NCBI GenBank assembly: GCA_019648995.1 | Contig: BLXT01003184.1 | Location: forward strand, 849,347-870,419 | Reading direction: 5' to 3' | Length of the DNA stretch: 21,073 nucleotides | Source: Plakobranchus ocellatus | Lineage: Eukaryota; Mollusca; Gastropoda; Plakobranchidae | In this document: in pieces, positions 1 through 10,578 of the stretch | Layout of the letters: each line of letters begins with the position of its first letter | How positions within the stretch are numbered: position 1 is the first letter of the stretch | Program-made: the position numbers and the translations under genes | Notes under the pieces: generated by a model | Databases searched by the model: none | The model's input: the letters and a program-made list of their open reading frames with translations, nothing else | Told to the model about the DNA's origin: nothing

Positions 1-713
1 TCTCACCTTACCCCATTTAATCCACAAATTAATATACACATACCAACAAGCCCAACAAAGTAAAAGTAAATAAAAAGGGGATTAACAAGTAGGAACTAAA
101 CCCAAACGAGATTTCAAAGATAATTTCGCCTCTCTTTTTCTCTGGCTAAAAGGAATACTCAGTGAAGCACGTTGTCTATATCGCTTCAACCATAACAAAT
201 TTTCCATAAACTCCGCTCTCTTTACCAAAGGCCAGTTCCCGTTGTTGTGTTTGAAATTGCTAATTACTATACAAATGCAGGAAACTGTGAGGAACATTGC
301 GATCGATAGAAAACAAACAGGTCTGGTCTAATAGAGTACTTTTTAAAAATATGTGGGCGGCAGTGATATTAGGTGCAAGTAAACTTTTTTTCTTCGTGTC
401 CCATCGTGATTTCCAGTACACTTTCACTCCAATCGACCTTATTGAAGAAAAATAAAATAAAAGAGATTAAAAAAAATACAAAGTTTGATATTGACATACC
501 TTGTTTGACAGATTTTTTTCGTTTTTGCTTTAGTATGATATTTAATTTGAACTATTTTCTTGGATATCATGACGTCCAAGAAAATAATTTTTTTAAGTAA
601 ACAGAGTTCTGTTATTTCTTTAGTTTTGTTTCATATATTTCTTTCATAGCATTGGTAGTTCTGGGTCTCTTTTTTTTTTCTTGTTATCCTTTAGACCCGA
701 TTAATAGGTGAGC
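1..713. other. AT-rich non-coding stretch
   Basis: I see no gene in this stretch. It is AT-rich with many A and T runs. The two short open frames in it (about 71 and 75 codons) have AT-driven composition, no recognisable motif and no supporting splice or polyadenylation context. It is probably intergenic or intronic. Confidence 0.6.
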
Positions 714-719
714 GTGTAT

Positions 720-751
<32 letters not shown>

Positions 752-752
752 T
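714..752. repeat. (TG)n microsatellite
   Basis: An imperfect start (GTGTATGTGTATG) leads into an uninterrupted TG run from about 725 to 751. This is a simple dinucleotide repeat of the kind common in animal genomes and likely to vary in length between individuals. Confidence 0.95.
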
Positions 753-1079
753 GTTTGTGCTGTGTCTGACATATTGCAGACCCTACAGCCTGGCGGGGGC
801 GATCATATCATATTCATATATATGTTTGCTTTACTTTGTAGTGACTGAGTTTCTGTAAACATAATAAAAACCAAAAATTTTTTGGACCATATGGAACAGC
901 TCAAGATTATGTCCTGGCATCGGTATTTTTTTTCCTATGGTCGATGCGTTTGACTTTTGTACATAAATATTTTCTTATACCCCCAAATTATTAATTTATT
1001 TATTGGATGTTTATGACAATACAATACTCTTACCAAAAAGCACAACTGTTATGAAATGTCATGATAAATGTGTGATAAT

Positions 1080-1235
1080 GGCCATCCTTCCTGACTATCT
1101 CTTCGTGACCCCCATGACCCCTTAACATTTCAGTTTCAGCACTGTCGCCTGCCACCCTTTCCTCTCCCATCTCTACTTGCTTGGGCGACATGTGTCATGT
1201 GATCTGGCGCGCAGGCCAGGTCATTGGTAGTCTAT
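1080..1235. other. GC-richer patch, possible exon remnant
   Basis: This short patch is clearly richer in G+C than its surroundings and contains the CpG-bearing string GGCGCGC near 1206. A pyrimidine-rich run ending in TTTCAG near 1134 resembles a 3' splice site. Two plus-strand frames stay open after it, one to a TAG at about 1228-1230 and one to about 1275. Neither translation matches a family I recognise. It could be a small exon, a relic of a transposable element or a chance composition change. I would not call a gene here. Confidence 0.2.
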
Positions 1236-4214
1236 ATTTCTACATAGTATTAACGAGAGAAAGTAGGCATTATCGATAACTTTTGAATTGTGAATGTTTT
1301 TAGTCTCTGACCTTAGTTCAGAATGATGACAATTTAAACAAAATGTCGTAGAAATACCGAAATTAAAGGGGATCTGAGCTCTGGAATGCATGATATGAAT
1401 GTCGTTCGCTTTGATTAATCTACTCGAATGGGTTTGAAATAATATTAAATATTGTAACCGATAACTATCAAAATATTTAAACCAACATAAACGGCTTATT
1501 ATGAATGATTCATCGTCCCAAAAAATCCAGGTAGAAACACGAGTGTGCTTTCTTGCACATTTTTTATTTCTTCTACATACATATATTTGTAATTTTTTCA
1601 CTTGAGTTAAGAGATCAAAGAAAGCGAAGGCAAAATGACACTATTGATGCTCCGATTCTTTAAAGTTTACCAAATCACTTTTCTAATACCTCACTTCACG
1701 AATGCAAAAGAACACACACAATTCTAAATAACATAAAATTTTAATATAACTTCTATTTTAAATCAATATCTTTAAACTGTTGTTAATAGATGCACAATGG
1801 CATGTTAAAGGAACGTACATATATCTCAAAACACTTATGGGCAATATTTCACTGTCATTTATTTTTTTTTTTTTACTCTGAATGGTATGTTGTTATCTAT
1901 TCTACAATAAAACATATTCCACAATAAAAAGTGCACGAAGTGACCAAATAAGTAACTAAAGTTCTTTTTCTCTTTGCAAGAATTTTCTGTTTCAAAGAAG
2001 TCATGTATTTAGCAACTCTTTGTAAAGGCTATTACTTTTTTGTCCTTTTTTTCTGTCTCAAAAATGGTTACTTCCCGTCCTACCCTCCCTTTGGTCTGCC
2101 TAAGAAGCAAACTTTGAATAAATTGTTTGCATTCGTGATCTTTATGCATTACATGTAAAATTGCATTACAGAGAGCTTGTGTGTAAAGAATTTACCCTAA
2201 TTTATATGACAGCTACGAGACCTATAAAACCTTACACGGTATCACCTAGCAATGGATTTTTTAAAAAGTCTCAATATGAAATCCTCATGACATTTTGCAC
2301 TCTTACAAGTAAGTAATTTATGCTACTGTGAGTCTGTTTAGAGATGGCATTGATAAAACTGGACGATTTACAGTGAAAGGGCAAGTTCATATGTAGAAAG
2401 TAATGATAACTCTGGACAAAGTTTAAGTTTATCCAAATAACCCAATAAAGAAAGGTCTAAACCTTCGCCTAAATTGTTATTGATGTACTTAAAGGACATG
2501 ATAGGGGAACAAGTTATTGTTTGTTAAGTCAGTTGATAACAGGAAAACCGTAGGCATGTAAGATTCTTAGAGAACTTTCTAAACTTTAGACTGTTGCCAG
2601 TGACATTTTCTTCCCCTTCCAAGGCTGAGATTTATACTAAAAAATGTAAATGTACATGCATTGAAAAATCTCTCAGCAGGTGACGATGTCACGGCATAGT
2701 TAGCCAAACCTTGATAGCCTTTTAACATTAAGTCAGTTTTCCATTGCTTGGGTAACTAGTAAAAGAGGGGGAGAAGCCGGAAAGCAAAGTTTCGTAGAAT
2801 TTTTTAAAACCTACCGACTATGTAATAAGGTTACAATTTGAATGAGTGTAAGAGAGAGCGGGTTAGGGAGGGAAAAATAGAGATACGTGCAGAAAAGTAT
2901 GAAATAATGGAGTAGGCAAGAATTTGAATGTTGAAAAAGTTATGCTTTTGATTTTAACAAAAACTTATTAAAAGCAGAGGAATAAAAAGAAAGTGAAAAA
3001 GTAAAATAAGATCCCAATGTTTAAAAAATAAATTTCGAAAATCATTATTCACAATGCGAGAACCATTAATGTATATTGACACTTTGACAAAACGCCAAGG
3101 ATATAGAGATGGAAAGATGGAATGGCATGGACGACAGAGGAGTGAAGGATCGTAAGTTATTTTTATTACTCTCTCTTCTTCTCCCAATTTTATTTGTACT
3201 TGTCCTAGACATAAATAAATGCCTAAGCACAAATTTTATCTCCTGGTCCTTGTGGTTTTCTGCCATCATGAAAATTAGAGTATGGGTCGTATCCTAATCT
3301 ATATCGTCCACTTTTCTGCATTTCTGCATTTTTGAGTGGTTTATTCTTTTTCATTGTTTTTTTTTTTTTAATGAAATTCTATAGATAGATTAATATTAAT
3401 TTGCTTTCTTGCGTTTGATGCCTTGTTTGCTTATAATTATATTTTTTTGGTTTTTACATTAAAACTCTTTCTCTTTCTTTCCTTTGAGTTCATACGTGTG
3501 TGTGAAAGATATCAGATTTTGGCCCTGTGAAATCACTATCGCATCTTTGTATTCCATCAACTGGGTTTTGTGAAATTTCTGTTGTTGTTTTTCCACCGCT
3601 GCGTGTGCACTTTGTTGCTCCAGAAAAGTCAGTTTGATAAAATAGATCTACTGTGCTCTGCAAAATGTTTCATGGCTAGGATAGTTTGAATTACGTGACA
3701 CATCAAGTGGATGGCCATAGGATCGCAAAAAAGTGTTGTATTATACTTTGTTTTTGTCAAATTTGATCTGTTTTAGTTTATTCATGTAACAAGACCTTTC
3801 ATGGAATGTAAGCACTTGCTTGTTGTTTTATAATGAACCTACATAACTATTTAAAAAGCTTTCAAATGTTCTCTGCAAACACCTGAGGAGTATAATTTGA
3901 GAACAAGATCTATTTGTCACAGAATCGTATTTGAAACCAGCACTGAAATTGTTTTGCTGTTCGCCTTTGCGCGTACGACTGTTCATGGTTCAGAAAAAAT
4001 GCATTGAACATTTTAATTTTGTGTGCAGTTTGCCACAATGAAAGCACATTGTCGATATGAATAACAGATCGAAAATATTTTACTGTACATCGAAGAAATC
4101 CTGTCATATATCATTTTTTTATTTTATTTAATTTAGTCTATTTTTTATATCTCTGATTGTTGCAAGTTTTTCACCTCCATTATATTTTTGTTCAAATTGA
4201 AAACCAACGTTTTC

Positions 4215-4215
<1 letters not shown>
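1236..4215. other. AT-rich non-coding stretch
   Basis: I see no gene in these roughly 3 kb. The sequence is AT-rich with T runs (for example 1862-1874 and the run beginning at 3358). The longest open frame, 1221-1601 on the minus strand (126 codons), has no motif, AT-driven residue content and no splice context, so I treat it as chance. Overlapping open frames on both strands at 2954-3297 cancel one another out as evidence. Confidence 0.55.

Positions 4216-4251
<36 letters not shown>
4216..4251. repeat. (AT)n microsatellite
   Basis: A perfect alternating TA/AT tract of about 35 bases. Such tracts are self-complementary and can form cruciforms. They are frequent sites of length polymorphism and of assembly error. 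Confidence 0.97.
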
Positions 4252-4254
<3 letters not shown>

Positions 4255-6177
4255 CAACGAAAATGTTTTTCTTTTACCTTATATTTTTATGTCACTCTAA
4301 GTTGGTGCCAAATGAAAATAAAATATCATTAGGTTGATGTTCCTCCTCCTTGATCTTCAGACAGATGCAGGTCTTTATTTCAGCATGGATACTTTTTTCT
4401 ATATCAGTGTGTAGATTTTATGGAGAAACATGGTGAATTATTCATTCCTGAAAAAGATATCTTACAGAATCAGTTTGTGGTACCTGTTCTAAATAAGATT
4501 GTTATATAGGCGTAACCGGTAAAGCTTGTACATCTTTTCATTGCGCGTTTATCAAACTGCTTTCCGCCTTTAAAAAAACCACACAATTGAGTTTGCACGG
4601 TATATAAAACGGTGAATTAGGTGTCTTGGCTCATTTAAAAGATGGGCAATGGAAAAACAAACAGCCAATTTATTTTTAAAATATGCAGATAACGTATTGA
4701 AGTACGAAAAAATACTTCAGTGCGTTTCATTGTCTATTTATTTTTAAATGGATAAATAATTATTAACAGCACTTGCAGGAAATATGGGGGGAAAATGAAG
4801 ATGTAAATAAGTTGAGAAATTCATTTTTTGTTTTGTTGTCTTACGGCTACGACAAAAAGATAGTCAAAAAAAAGGAAAAAAAACAGATATCAAGAGAGAT
4901 TGGAAAGTCTACGTTAAATAACGCCAGTTCTCAGTATAAATCAGTAAAGATTTTTAGAAGTAATGAAGAATACTGAGATGCCAAAGTATCTGCAGAGAAT
5001 GTTAAAAATAACAAGTTGAAGCTATCGAAGCTTTTATATATTTATTTATTTAATTTATTTTGCTTGAAGCTAAAAAGACTGCAGGCGCTAGTCCGCTATT
5101 TTTTCTGGATATTGTAGTAAAATTGATACCAATTTTTTTTTTCAAAACTTAAAGCAATAAAGGATATGTACTTGTCTAAAGATATTTAACCTTTTATTGG
5201 TTTTGATGTGAGTTCATAAATTTAAATTTTAAACATATAAAACGCGTATTCTAGATAGGCACAAGTGCACTGGAACACAAGCGTACTGCGCAAACCGATC
5301 AATAACGCACAATGAACAATGACAGTTTATACAATTTTAACGGGTTAAATTTCATTTACAAAGTTTGACTTGAAAGCATAATTGTGTTTGTTAAACTCTT
5401 TTTATAGCCCCCAAATAATATTAAGGTTTACAAGCGGTTATCACAAAATATCTTGAAAATTAGCCTCAAATATCTCAGATATTAACAATTTAATGTCAGA
5501 GGAAAAATGGAAGTTCATGGAAGGAAAAAAAATATGTATTTATATGGTTATTGCTAAATTTCATTAGACGATTCCAGCTTCATCGTAAAGTATCAAGTTT
5601 CAATTCTGGGGCAAAGAATGCAAGGAAAAACAGATAGAAATTTTTCTTTTTTTTATAAATCATAATGCTTAAATTTAAAAGAATAAGGACTTCAATATTT
5701 TAGGCTTTAAAAAAATGTATTGGCAAAGAAACTGCGAGAAAAATGAAGTTTCGCATAATCTCTGTTTCCCATCGGACCCACAAACGTGACTGTGCGATTC
5801 TGTAGGTGCCACGAGGTGGAAACTTTACAGGATGTTTTTCTTGCCCCTACATTTTTCATATTACTTTCAGACTCTAATATCCTTCACATTATCCATTTTT
5901 TCCATTTTTTTTTAAATATCTTAAAGATACGAGCTTTTTAAGAAATAAATCTTCATATCATTTCTATTAATGCAATCTAGATCTAGAATTCAAATATTAA
6001 ATGTTAAGGAAATTTTCATTTTTTTTTTCAGGAAAAAAGACTGATCTGTTAATTTGTTTTGCTGAATACATTCATTAAAATGTACGATGTACAGCTTCAT
6101 GGATCCCCTAAATGTTTTTATATATAAGCTTTTCAGACTATATATTTAAATTGACATCTATTGGGAGTCAGATGTGT
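4252..6177. other. AT-rich non-coding stretch
   Basis: I see no gene. The sequence is AT-rich with repeated TTTATTTATTT-type strings near 5040. A run of T ending in CAG near 6030 resembles a 3' splice site but is followed by no open frame of note. One copy of the palindrome TCTAGATCTAGA lies at 5976-5987 and is listed separately. Confidence 0.55.
5976..5987. repeat. TCTAGATCTAGA palindrome, copy 1
   Basis: A perfect 12-base palindrome in which the hexamers TCTAGA and AGATCT overlap. It is the first of four exact copies in the window. The other three are at 19528, 19605 and 20559. Confidence 0.9.
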
Positions 6178-6640
6178 AACTTAACAACAGAGATGTTGTT
6201 TGAGTGGACTGTTGAGTTGTACATGGAAGGAAAGGCAAAGAAAGCCAGTGTGACAACTCCGGGTGAAGCTTAGGTTGGGATATCGCATCTTGAAACAAGT
6301 ATGAAAAGACAGGCATATTCTCTAAGACAATTGAAGTGCCATAGGAATCTACAGCATTTCGACTTTACCGGAAAAAAAATAGTAGGCAATGGAGGTCGAC
6401 CAGAGTGGAACACTGCGTCTATAACCAGGATCAAAGACATTGAAGAAGACTCGGACACGTCCGCTGAATGGAAAAGAATTGCCGCCCACTCATAGTCAAC
6501 ACATAGAATTCACAAGGCAAGAGGAAGAGAAGCTTATGGAGAGGCAATTTGAAAAGGGCAATCAATGGATGATGATCAATAAATTAAGGTTTGGGAAACA
6601 TGGCTGGCAACGATCAGGGTAGAATCATTAAAAGAGAAAA
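6178..6640 (+). other. Possible decayed coding segment of unknown origin
   Basis: One plus-strand frame runs from about 6178 to a TAG at 6493-6495, broken only by one TAG at about 6271. Its translation is rich in charged residues (K, E, D, R) and poor in the L/F/I/N runs typical of chance frames here. It contains the segments GGRPEWNTASITRIKDI and TSAEWKRIAAHS. The GRP and EWKRIA strings weakly recall the C-terminal ends of LINE-type reverse transcriptase proteins, which often end in a W..LA..R.EWR-like pattern. After the second stop a shifted frame stays open to about 6622. The similarity is too weak for a firm family call. It may simply be a purine-rich non-coding tract. Confidence 0.2.
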
Positions 6641-7112
6641 CTTTTTTGGTGCTTTATGCTTCAAACGGCGTGATGGACTATATGCATAGGTGATAGAGAA
6701 GATGAAGATTGGCTAATTGAGAAAATCAACGGGAAAGAATCGATTCTTGTTCGTATTCGTCTTTAATAAATGTTACTAATCTTAGTTTTTTAAGAGTTAG
6801 TGTTCAGTATGCAAAGTGGGTTTACATTTGAACCCCAAAAGCAAACAAATCCACCTCGACAATAGTGAGAAAAAATTACTCAAAGAATTGTGAGATTACA
6901 CATGATTGTTGTATTTGTTATTGCTTTGCACGCACCCACGTTAAAAACAGTGATTTAATCTAATCTATGAAAAAAGAGACAACCTGAGCGAATAAGGCAC
7001 ATTTTTATTTTAGTCAAATTTTTACACTCAGTAAAGACAATCTTGTGTGTTTGGCACTAAAAAACTTCAAATAGAAATACTTTTTAAAAGTAAATGTATA
7101 TACTTATATATA
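6641..7112. other. AT-rich non-coding stretch
   Basis: I see no gene, RNA or repeat structure here beyond short A and T runs. Confidence 0.5.
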
Positions 7113-7140
7113 TTTTTTTGTTTTGTTTTGTTTTGTTTTT
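7113..7140. repeat. (TTTTG)n short tandem repeat
   Basis: Four tandem TTTTG pentamers at 7116-7135, flanked by T runs. This is a simple pentanucleotide repeat on the plus strand, or (CAAAA)n on the minus strand. Confidence 0.9.
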
Positions 7141-7536
7141 CGATAAAAGGAAGATCATTAATTCTTAACCCAGCACCCATGCTTTTGGCTTTTTCCTAAT
7201 AACGATGTTTGCTTTAAGAGCACAGCGAACTAAATCAGTGTTGTTATTTGCACTGACTTCATTGTTTGTTAATTACTTTTTCTTCTTATTTTTGATCTGG
7301 CTTGCGTTTCTTGAAGAAAGTGATAAAATTGTTACAGTACTATTTTTGTCTTTTTTTAATCCCGTTAAAATCTTGTTTCAGTGTTTTGATCTATCCTTGA
7401 GAAAGCCATAGCGATTGTTATCTTTTATATCGTCATAGAATTTAACATTGTTGTTAAATTATTTTTCGATTTTATTTTCCAGTGGCATGCTAAAAGATTA
7501 CTTGGTTGATAGAGACTAGCAATACGGCATGGCATG
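7141..7536. other. T-rich non-coding stretch
   Basis: A hydrophobic open frame at 7205-7411 is explained by T-rich composition, since TTT, TTA and ATT codons give F, L and I. I do not treat it as a transmembrane gene. Nothing else stands out. Confidence 0.5.
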
Positions 7537-7568
<32 letters not shown>

Positions 7569-7593
7569 TCTTTTTCTCTCTCTCTATCTATCT

Positions 7594-7647
<54 letters not shown>
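7537..7647. repeat. (TC)n microsatellite, interrupted
   Basis: A polypyrimidine tract of about 110 bases, mostly CT dinucleotides. It has interruptions (TTTCCCTCTTTTT, ATCTATCT, CCCCCC) in its middle, so two long pure CT arms flank a degenerate core. Such mirror-symmetric homopyrimidine DNA can adopt triplex (H-DNA) structure. The Ser/Leu open frame across it is an artefact of the repeat. Confidence 0.97.
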
Positions 7648-7648
<1 letters not shown>

Positions 7649-9330
7649 GTTTTACTTTGAACAGCTGCATTGATTCGCAGTGCTATAGAAATCACCGAAA
7701 CATAACTGAAAGCAGGCATTAAAATTAACTTTAATTAAATGACAGGCCTACTAGCCGAAACGTAATCATGTCTTTTGGATTATTCTTCTGTAATCGTTTT
7801 TTAACTAAAGCATGGTGTTCCTTTTTTTTTTTTTAATTTTCAAATATTGCTAATATGAATACGTAAAAACCATCGTGCCTCCAGGAAGCAATGGGATTTT
7901 TAATCATATCCTAGTTATATCCTTAAATTTGGTTACAGGGGAGTTGGAAGTTGTCCAGTAAATTAATCAATCTTTTCCTGATGAATTTGGTATATTCTGT
8001 TTTCTGAACTTCTTTTATCTACGTTTATTATCTTCTATTTTAAGTTTGTCTCAATATATCTCATTCTGGTGTTTAATCTTTTATAATTTTTTTAAAGGTG
8101 TTCCTTTTTTTACGAAAAGGACGGGACAAATAAACCAGATCAAATCATAAATGAAAACTGCAGACAGTTTTCTTTTCTTTGCCAAATTGTGATGGCATAG
8201 TAACGTAAATATTGGATTTTATAAGCTGTTCATATAGTAAAAGAATACAACCATCACTTTAAAACTTTTTTTTTAAATTTGAAAACAAATTCAGAGTATA
8301 GAAAAGGCTTTATCAGAAAAAAAAATGATAATGACATAAGAAGCTTTCCATGTTGAGATAATTATAAGCCTATAAGCAATATTTAAAGAGAGAAGTAAAT
8401 CTGAGTCCAGTAAAACCAACAATTAAATCACATCATACAAATAGAATCCGAAGTAAAGCGTTGTAATAATCATCGCTAGTTTTAGAGCTAGCTCGTACTT
8501 TTCTCTCGCATGTTTGGCGGCATTTCATTTTCTTACAGACTGTTTTAATATCTATATCTGTTTTAGTTTTCACATCTTTCCTCATCAGTCTTTTTTTTCT
8601 GAAATACTTTAAAATCTCCCTTTATGGCTGTGCCTAAACATTGATACAACCCACAAAGTAAAGGAAACCAATTGTTTAAGTCAATGCACACATCAAACGG
8701 CTCTCCAGTGCTTTGGTGCAGAATTTATAAATGTGTGATATCAGGCGGGGTCGAGATTTAGAGGAAGGAATAGAGAAGAGAAGATTTATGAACAAGGTGT
8801 ATGCCTTTACACTGGTCAATTTAAAACTGCGATGCGTCATCAAAGCGCCATCATTGCTTTTATCATTTTTCCCCTTTTTCAAGATTCCATTTCAACTCAG
8901 TAAATCCTATTTATAAAAAAAAAATCTTTTCATGAGATGAGATTGTCATGTAGCACGATGTGATCGGATCAAATCATGCTGTAATCTTATCTGATATTCT
9001 TCTCGTTCACGCTATTGTATCGTCTTATGCTTGGCTTAGCCGATTTTAAAGACTTTAAAACGTCAACTTGAGCCTTAAGTAAACAGTTGATCGTTCCAAA
9101 TGCAGGTATAATCCTCGCAAGCAAATGAACATTGATAGCTGGACTTATTTGCACTAATTAAATGACTCTTGGGCACATGGAAATGAATGGCTATTTTCAG
9201 TCCTACATGTATAATCTCATCAACTTTTAACCATTAGGTGGTTATAAATATGTGATTCATTTCTACAATAAATTAAATTAAGCTTTTTGAATAATTTTTT
9301 TCCTGTTTATCAGATTTTCAAATTAAAATG
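7648..9330. other. AT-rich non-coding stretch
   Basis: I see no gene. A T run is present near 7821-7834. Overlapping open frames of 61 and 68 codons on opposite strands at 8676-8916 are chance openings. No repeat unit or RNA signal is visible. Confidence 0.5.
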
Positions 9331-9334
9331 GCGT

Positions 9335-9405
9335 TCATAGGAAGTGTCTGTCCAACGCTGGTAGAGCGCCTCAAAATAAAATCTTTCATTGATGTTCATC
9401 TTATT
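9335..9405 (+). other. Weak tRNA-like / SINE-head-like segment
   Basis: The string GCTGGTAGAGCGCC near 9357-9370 is the classic D-arm (box A region) sequence of many tRNAs. GATGTTCATC near 9391 lies roughly where a box B (GGTTCRANNCC) would fall, although it fits that consensus only partly. No acceptor stem, anticodon arm or T-arm pairing is evident, so this is not a functional tRNA. It might be the decayed head of a tRNA-derived SINE, or coincidence. Confidence 0.15.
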
Positions 9406-9499
9406 TAACACGCACACTATAAACAATTGCATGGTGCCCAGACATAAATCGTGTCCAGAATAATGAAAGAATTTTTGAAAGCAAGGGATCACCAATTAT

Positions 9500-9895
9500 T
9501 ACCTTTTCATTTTCAATTAAAGTTTCTTTGCAATTACATATAGCCCGTATTTCAATGGAAAACTTTTTTTTTTTTTTTTGTTAAGAAAATAAGAACTGTA
9601 ACTACTAGAGATTTCCCCTAATAGAATTTATGCTTATTGTAGCTCTGAAAAAAAAGAAGACTGACAGAAATATGTTTTCATCTAGGAAATTTCATAGTTT
9701 TATTGAAAGGTAATATTTAAAGTTTGTTCAGCAGTATATTTAACTTTCGTGCTACCGCAGTAGAAATTAATACATTTTGAAAGTGGGAAGAAATTACATA
9801 AAATGTACAATCTTACAGTTCTTTTACGAATTACATTTAAAGATTTTTTTCGTGCCTTTTTGTTCTACATATTCATTTAAAATGTATTCTGATAA
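9500..9895. other. AT-rich stretch before the exon candidate
   Basis: This stretch holds a 16-base T run at 9564-9579 and otherwise ordinary AT-rich sequence. If 9945-10378 is a terminal exon on the plus strand, this would be its preceding intron. I see no strong branch point and polypyrimidine pair that fixes the exon start. Confidence 0.45.
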
Positions 9896-9944
9896 AATGT
9901 TGAACTAATGATATTCATTATCTCTATTCCAACATTGGTTCCTC

Positions 9945-10378
9945 CATTGAACCTGCTTCATGGAACCGACCGGTCACCAGTCACATTAGGTCACCTCCTC
10001 GTCTACTCACGGTCACCCGAGCAGCGCTACAACCTTATTTTGCTCCTGGGCTCGCGAGCAGCCTTTGCTTTGATCAGCGTCTTCTATCAGTGGGCTCTCA
10101 CCCAGCGCAAATTTTGCCCTGGCAACAATTCAAGCAGCCTTCGGCGTAACAACAGCACTGGCAGAGATCTGGGCGCTGCCGGAGGTTTTGGAAGTGGTGG
10201 TGGTGGGGGGAGGGCTGTTACGGCAGCGGCGCTTTACAATGGCAGCAGCAGCAGCAGCGGCAGTACCACCGTTGGTGGAAGTAGTGGTGACGGTGGTGCT
10301 GTTGGTGGCAATGATGATGCCGGTGCGGCTGGTGCTGGTCTGTTTCTCGGTGATAGAGTCAAGTCTAAAGATGTTTGA
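9945..10378 (+). CDS. Putative terminal exon: hydrophobic helix plus Gly/Ser/Ala-rich tail, family unknown
   Basis: A single plus-strand frame is open from about 9896 to the TGA at 10376-10378. G+C and CpG content rise sharply from about 9945, unlike the flanks, which marks coding DNA in an AT-rich animal genome. Numbering from the ATG at 9908, residues 34-42 are polar (SRSPEQRYN), 43-64 form one hydrophobic segment (LILLLGSRAAFALISVFYQW and on) and 65-70 are TQRKFC, which suggests a last membrane helix with a basic flank. Residues 73-147 are a low-complexity run of Gly, Ser, Ala and Asn encoded by GGN, AGC and GCN codons, and the tail ends DRVKSKDV. I do not recognise the family. The helix-then-tail layout would fit a multi-pass transporter or receptor C terminus, but that is inference. 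The ATG may be intronic, and AG dinucleotides at 9979-9980 or 9988-9989 are possible acceptors without a strong polypyrimidine tract. AATAAA signals follow at 10566. Confidence 0.45.
10231..10360 (+). repeat. Trinucleotide-biased low-complexity tract (GGN/GCN/AGC)
   Basis: The 3' half of the exon candidate is built of GGT, GGC, AGC, GCG and GAT triplets, for example a run of AGC codons near 10244. Such tracts expand by replication slippage. They also keep several frames free of stops, which is why overlapping open frames exist here on both strands. Confidence 0.7.
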
Positions 10379-10565
10379 TAGCTCTGCACGAGATATTTGA
10401 ATGTAGCATTTCAATGATTACTGAAACATATGTGACAACTTTGAGTGAAAGTCAAAGAGAATGTCTGAAATACTTTATGTGCTAAACTGTGTGGCTGCAA
10501 ATTATTCCCATCCAGCTCACCCAGTTATATTTCAAATAGACTGTGTTGAGTGAACCTTGAGATTA

Positions 10566-10575
10566 AATAAATAAA
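10566..10575 (+). promoter_or_regulatory. Overlapping polyadenylation signals (AATAAATAAA)
   Basis: Two overlapping AATAAA hexamers lie about 190 bases past the stop of the exon candidate and are followed by an A run. Their placement gives a plausible short 3' untranslated region. The hexamer is common in AT-rich DNA, so the call rests on position. Confidence 0.4.
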
Positions 10576-10578
10576 AAA

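Noticed and set aside
1221-1601. A 126-codon open frame on the minus strand, among the longest in the window.
   Set aside because: No recognisable motif, AT-driven residues, no splice, promoter or polyadenylation context. One frame of this length is expected by chance in 21 kb of both strands.
7205-7411. A hydrophobic 68-codon frame that looks like a small membrane protein.
   Set aside because: T-rich DNA yields Phe/Leu/Ile codons by composition alone, and nothing else supports a gene.
10130-10414. Minus-strand Ser/Thr/Ala frame and the 10188-10400 plus frame overlapping the exon candidate.
   Set aside because: The trinucleotide tract keeps these frames open. Only the plus frame ending at 10378 extends well into the non-repetitive GC-rich part.
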